A stretch of 9,269 bases of DNA from Bacteroidota bacterium (lineage in GTDB: Bacteria; Bacteroidota; Bacteroidia; B-17B0; Aurantibacillaceae), in contig JANYGR010000018.1 in assembly GCA_025359355.1 (NCBI GenBank), positions 1 through 9,269 of the forward strand, in the 5' to 3' direction. Of the stretch, positions 6,636 through 9,269 are shown in pieces. The notes beneath the pieces were generated by a model that saw only the letters and a list, made by a program, of their open reading frames with translations, was not told the origin of the DNA and searched no databases. How positions within the stretch are numbered: the stretch's first letter is position 1; each line of letters begins with the position of its first letter. The position numbers and the translations under genes are program-made.

Positions 6636-7253
6636 ATGTTAATTATTGGTATATGCGGTGGTACAGGTTCGGGTAAAACGACTGTTGTAAATAAAATATT
6701 GGACATACTACCTGCCAATCACGTAGCTATTCTTTCTCAAGATTCTTACTATAAAGACAATTCTAATATTTCAGTTGAAGAACGAAAGCATATCAATTTT
6801 GATCATCCAAATTCCATTGAGTTTGATTTACTATATAATCAAATCAATGAATTAAAAAATGGTAACGATATTGAAATACCTATTTATTCATACATCACTT
6901 GCACTCGTTCTTCTGAAACTATTAAAATTCAAAGCAAAGATGTGATTTTAATTGAGGGCATATTATTATTTTCAGATGAACGCATTCGAAATATTTGTAA
7001 TGTGAAAGTTTTTGTTGATGCGCCTCCCGATGAACGCTTGCTACGCGTCATAAAACGTGACATCATAGAGCGCGGAAGAAATGTACAACAAACATTAGAT
7101 AGATATATCGATACTGTAAAACCAATGCATGAACAATTTATAGAGCCAACAAAACGATTTGCTGATATCATTGTTCCTTTGGGTGGAGAAAATACTGTAG
7201 CGATAAATATATTAGCATCAACTATTCGTCAAAAATTAGGATTGAGTAAATAA
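6636..7253 (+). CDS. udk: Uridine kinase
   Basis: This 205-residue cytoplasmic enzyme should phosphorylate uridine (and cytidine) to the monophosphate in pyrimidine salvage. The P-loop is GGTGSGKTT (8-16). Other family motifs follow in order: LSQDSYYKD (33-41) with the catalytic-type aspartate D36, NFDHPNSIEFD (54-64), PIYSYITCTRSSET (82-95), VILIEGILLF (103-112), KRDIIERGR (140-148) and PMHEQFIEPTKRFADIIVP (163-181). Length matches E. coli Udk (about 213 residues), which has the same YSY segment. One oddity is C89, where the E. coli and human enzymes have a histidine (HTR/HSR); in human UCK2 that histidine contacts the base. ATG 6636 sits directly before the P-loop strand and is the natural start. 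The gene is convergent with the ABC-F gene and ends ahead of a shared terminator. Confidence 0.94.
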   Translation: MLIIGICGGTGSGKTTVVNKILDILPANHVAILSQDSYYKDNSNISVEERKHINFDHPNSIEFDLLYNQINELKNGNDIEIPIYSYITCTRSSETIKIQSKDVILIEGILLFSDERIRNICNVKVFVDAPPDERLLRVIKRDIIERGRNVQQTLDRYIDTVKPMHEQFIEPTKRFADIIVPLGGENTVAINILASTIRQKLGLSK

Positions 7254-7289
7254 TAAAACACGATTTTAATCCCCCATTTTACTAAAAAC

Positions 7290-7319
7290 AAAAACTCCCG
7301 CCATAAGCAGGAGTTTTTT
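7290..7319. terminator. Bidirectional intrinsic terminator between udk and the ABC-F gene
   Basis: AAAAACTCC (7290-7298) pairs perfectly with GGAGTTTTT (7310-7318), and two inner G-C pairs can form after a C/A mismatch, leaving a five-base CATAA loop. On the plus strand a run of six T follows GGAG; on the minus strand GGGAG is followed by TTTTTGTTTTT. Both convergent genes stop near it (udk at 7253, ABC-F at 7358), so it can end both transcripts. Confidence 0.85.
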
Positions 7320-7357
7320 AGTATTGAGTCATTCGTAATGAAGTCTATTGAAATTTT

Positions 7358-9269
7358 CTAAACTAACTTAGAGCTCAAATTTTCCCATTTAGCCATTTCT
7401 ACTTCTAATTCTTTTTTTAATTTATTATAGGAGTTGAAAAAGTTAGGATCCTTGCTTAATTCATCATACGTAGCAGGAACAGCTAGTTTAGCATCTAAGT
7501 TTTTTATTTCTAATTCTAAACGTTCAATTTCTTGCTCCGATTTTTTAATTTGAGATGTTAATTGAGTTTGTAGCTTTTTTTTTTCTTGAGCCTCAAAGTC
7601 AGAAACAACGGCTTGTTTTTTCTCCACAACAGGAACCGCTTTCACACCTGATTTATCAAGATCCAATTCATTCAATCGCTCTACTTTACGTATTTCCATG
7701 AATTCTTTAATGTCACATAAATATTCTTTTACATGTCCATCTCTAAATTCAAACAAACGATCACACATACCTGTCATGAAATCTCGATCATGACTTACCA
7801 TCACTAATGTTCCTTCATAGTCAATCAAGGATTGTTTTAAAACTTCTTTAGATTTAATATCTAAGTGATTGGTAGGTTCATCTAATAATAATAAGTTATA
7901 AGGCTCTAATAATAGCTTGCAAAGGGCCAATCTACCGCGCTCTCCACCACTTAGTACTTTTACTTTTTTATCGATATCATCTCCGCCAAATAAAAACGAA
8001 CCTAACAAACTACGCACTTGTCTGCGCACATCACCAACAGCTAATTCATCAATGGTTTCAAAAACGGTTTTATCTAAATCCACTTTTTCTTCCTGATCTT
8101 GCTCAAAATAACCCATTAAAATATTATGACCTAATTGTATAGAGCCATCATATTTAATTTTATCGGCAATCATTTTCATCATCGTTGATTTCCCTTCACC
8201 ATTACGACCAACCAAACCTATTTTTTCACCTTTAGTAATGATAAAATTAGCACCACCAAAAATAAATTTATCGCCATAAGTTTTTCCAGCATTTTCGGCA
8301 GTAATCACAATTTTACCGCTATGCGCAGGAGGCGGGAAACGAAAACGAACCGAAGCTGTATCCATATCGTCTACTTCTACGCGATCCAATCTATCTAATT
8401 TTTTAATCAACGATTGAGCCATGGCTGATTTACTCGCCTTTGCCCTAAATTTATCAATCAACATTTCTGTTTGATCAATCATTTTTTGTTGATTTTTTTG
8501 AGCGTTTTCTTGTTGTTGTTTACGTTCTTGACGTAACACTAAATAATGAGAGTAATTTGTTTTGTAATCGTAAATTTTTTGATTAACAATTTCAATGGTA
8601 CGTTTAGTAACGGTATCCAAAAATGTTTTATCATGGCTAATTAACACAACGGCACCAGGGAATACTTCCATTACTTCTTCTAACCATTGTATGGCTTCAA
8701 TATCTAAGTGATTGGTTGGCTCATCGAGCATTAACACATCTGGTTTTTGTAATAATAATTTCGCTAATTCAATACGCATACGCCATCCACCGCTAAACTC
8801 AGAGGTTTGCATGTGAAATTGTTTACGTTGAAATCCTAAACCAATTAATACTTTTTCAATCTCTTCTTCTGTATTATCAACGCCAATCATATTCAAACGC
8901 TCATTAATATCAGTTAATTCCTGAATTAATTGCATGTATGAATCCGTTTCATAATCCGTACGGGTTTCTAATTGGTGATTGATGCCAGTTAATTTTGCCT
9001 GTAATTGTTTGATTTCTTCAAATGCAGATTCTGTTTCTTCATAAACTGTACGTCCATGCTGGTGAGTCATGTCTTGAGGTAAATAGCCAATTTTACAGTC
9101 TTTTGGACGAGACACTTCTCCTTTAGTGGGTGTTTGAAAACCAGCTAAAATCTTAAGCATGGTACTTTTTCCAGCACCATTTTTCCCTGCTAAACCAATT
9201 CTATCTTTTGGATTTATTAAAAAAGAGACATTGTCAAACAAATCATATCCGCCAAACGAAACCGTAACA
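7358..9269 (-). CDS. ABC-F family ATPase, YheS/YdiF-like (5' end cut by window)
   Basis: The frame stays open to the right edge, giving 636 residues that begin VTVSFGGYDLFDNVSF; only a few N-terminal residues should be missing. A TTG at 9241-9239 is an internal codon, not the start. Two ABC ATPase domains without membrane helices are seen. Domain one has Walker A GKNGAGKST (about 28-36), signature FSGGWRMR (near 158-165) and LMLDEPTNHLD (179-189). Domain two has GRNGEGKST (354-362), LSGGERGR (439-446) and LLLDEPTNHLD (460-470). The basic interdomain linker (about 238-300, with DKFRAKASKSAMAQS) and C-terminal coiled coil (about 562-636, ABC_tran_CTD type) place it in ABC-F, which act on ribosomes in translation rather than in transport. 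FSGGWRMR and FRAKASK resemble E. coli YheS. Both catalytic glutamates are present, so it should hydrolyse ATP. A role in antibiotic resistance is not supported by the sequence alone. Confidence 0.95.
   Translation of the reverse strand, partial: VTVSFGGYDLFDNVSFLINPKDRIGLAGKNGAGKSTMLKILAGFQTPTKGEVSRPKDCKIGYLPQDMTHQHGRTVYEETESAFEEIKQLQAKLTGINHQLETRTDYETDSYMQLIQELTDINERLNMIGVDNTEEEIEKVLIGLGFQRKQFHMQTSEFSGGWRMRIELAKLLLQKPDVLMLDEPTNHLDIEAIQWLEEVMEVFPGAVVLISHDKTFLDTVTKRTIEIVNQKIYDYKTNYSHYLVLRQERKQQQENAQKNQQKMIDQTEMLIDKFRAKASKSAMAQSLIKKLDRLDRVEVDDMDTASVRFRFPPPAHSGKIVITAENAGKTYGDKFIFGGANFIITKGEKIGLVGRNGEGKSTMMKMIADKIKYDGSIQLGHNILMGYFEQDQEEKVDLDKTVFETIDELAVGDVRRQVRSLLGSFLFGGDDIDKKVKVLSGGERGRLALCKLLLEPYNLLLLDEPTNHLDIKSKEVLKQSLIDYEGTLVMVSHDRDFMTGMCDRLFEFRDGHVKEYLCDIKEFMEIRKVERLNELDLDKSGVKAVPVVEKKQAVVSDFEAQEKKKLQTQLTSQIKKSEQEIERLELEIKNLDAKLAVPATYDELSKDPNFFNSYNKLKKELEVEMAKWENLSSKLV

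Noticed and set aside
9239..9241. TTG as start codon of the ABC-F gene
   Set aside because: Nine in-frame codons upstream (VTVSFGGYD) match the usual N-terminal strand of ABC-F proteins and stay open to the window edge, so the start lies outside.
7358..9269. ABC-F antibiotic-resistance determinant
   Set aside because: Linker and signature motifs resemble housekeeping YheS/YdiF-like proteins, and there is no leader peptide, mobile element or other resistance context in view.

Overview
The window is strongly AT-rich and reads as Bacteroidota chromosome, most likely Flavobacteriia or a close relative. The grounds are a TonB-dependent receptor with an N-terminal carboxypeptidase-like regulatory domain, a LytS/LytTR regulator pair, TAnnTTTG/TAnnTTTAC-like -7 elements, and no clear Shine-Dalgarno sequences. 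No mobile element, CRISPR array, tRNA or rRNA was seen. The two edge genes are both cut by the window.

Layout. At the left, on the minus strand, lie the first 503 codons of a PgpH/YqfF-type 7TM-HD phosphodiesterase, which runs off the left edge. A divergent intergenic region of about 210 bp follows and carries two identical 11-bp direct repeats exactly 21 bp apart. From there four plus-strand genes run tightly packed: a TonB-dependent receptor (1725-4097), a DUF2306-like multi-helix membrane protein (about 4109-4714), a LytS/YehU-type sensor histidine kinase (4738-5763) and a LytTR response regulator (5760-6512), with the last two overlapping by ATGA. After a 123-bp gap with its own promoter-like element comes udk (uridine kinase, 6636-7253). 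A bidirectional hairpin terminator separates it from a convergent minus-strand ABC-F ATPase (7358 to the right edge), whose start codon lies outside the window.

How the genes may work together. The receptor, the DUF2306 protein and the two-component pair look like one transport-and-sensing unit. A signal seen in the inner membrane by the kinase would be passed to the LytTR regulator. The 21-bp repeat period ahead of the receptor gene matches the spacing of known LytTR binding sites, so autoregulation of the whole unit is a testable inference. The receptor's substrate cannot be read from the sequence. The HD phosphodiesterase, udk and the ABC-F protein look like housekeeping neighbours with no evident functional link to the unit.
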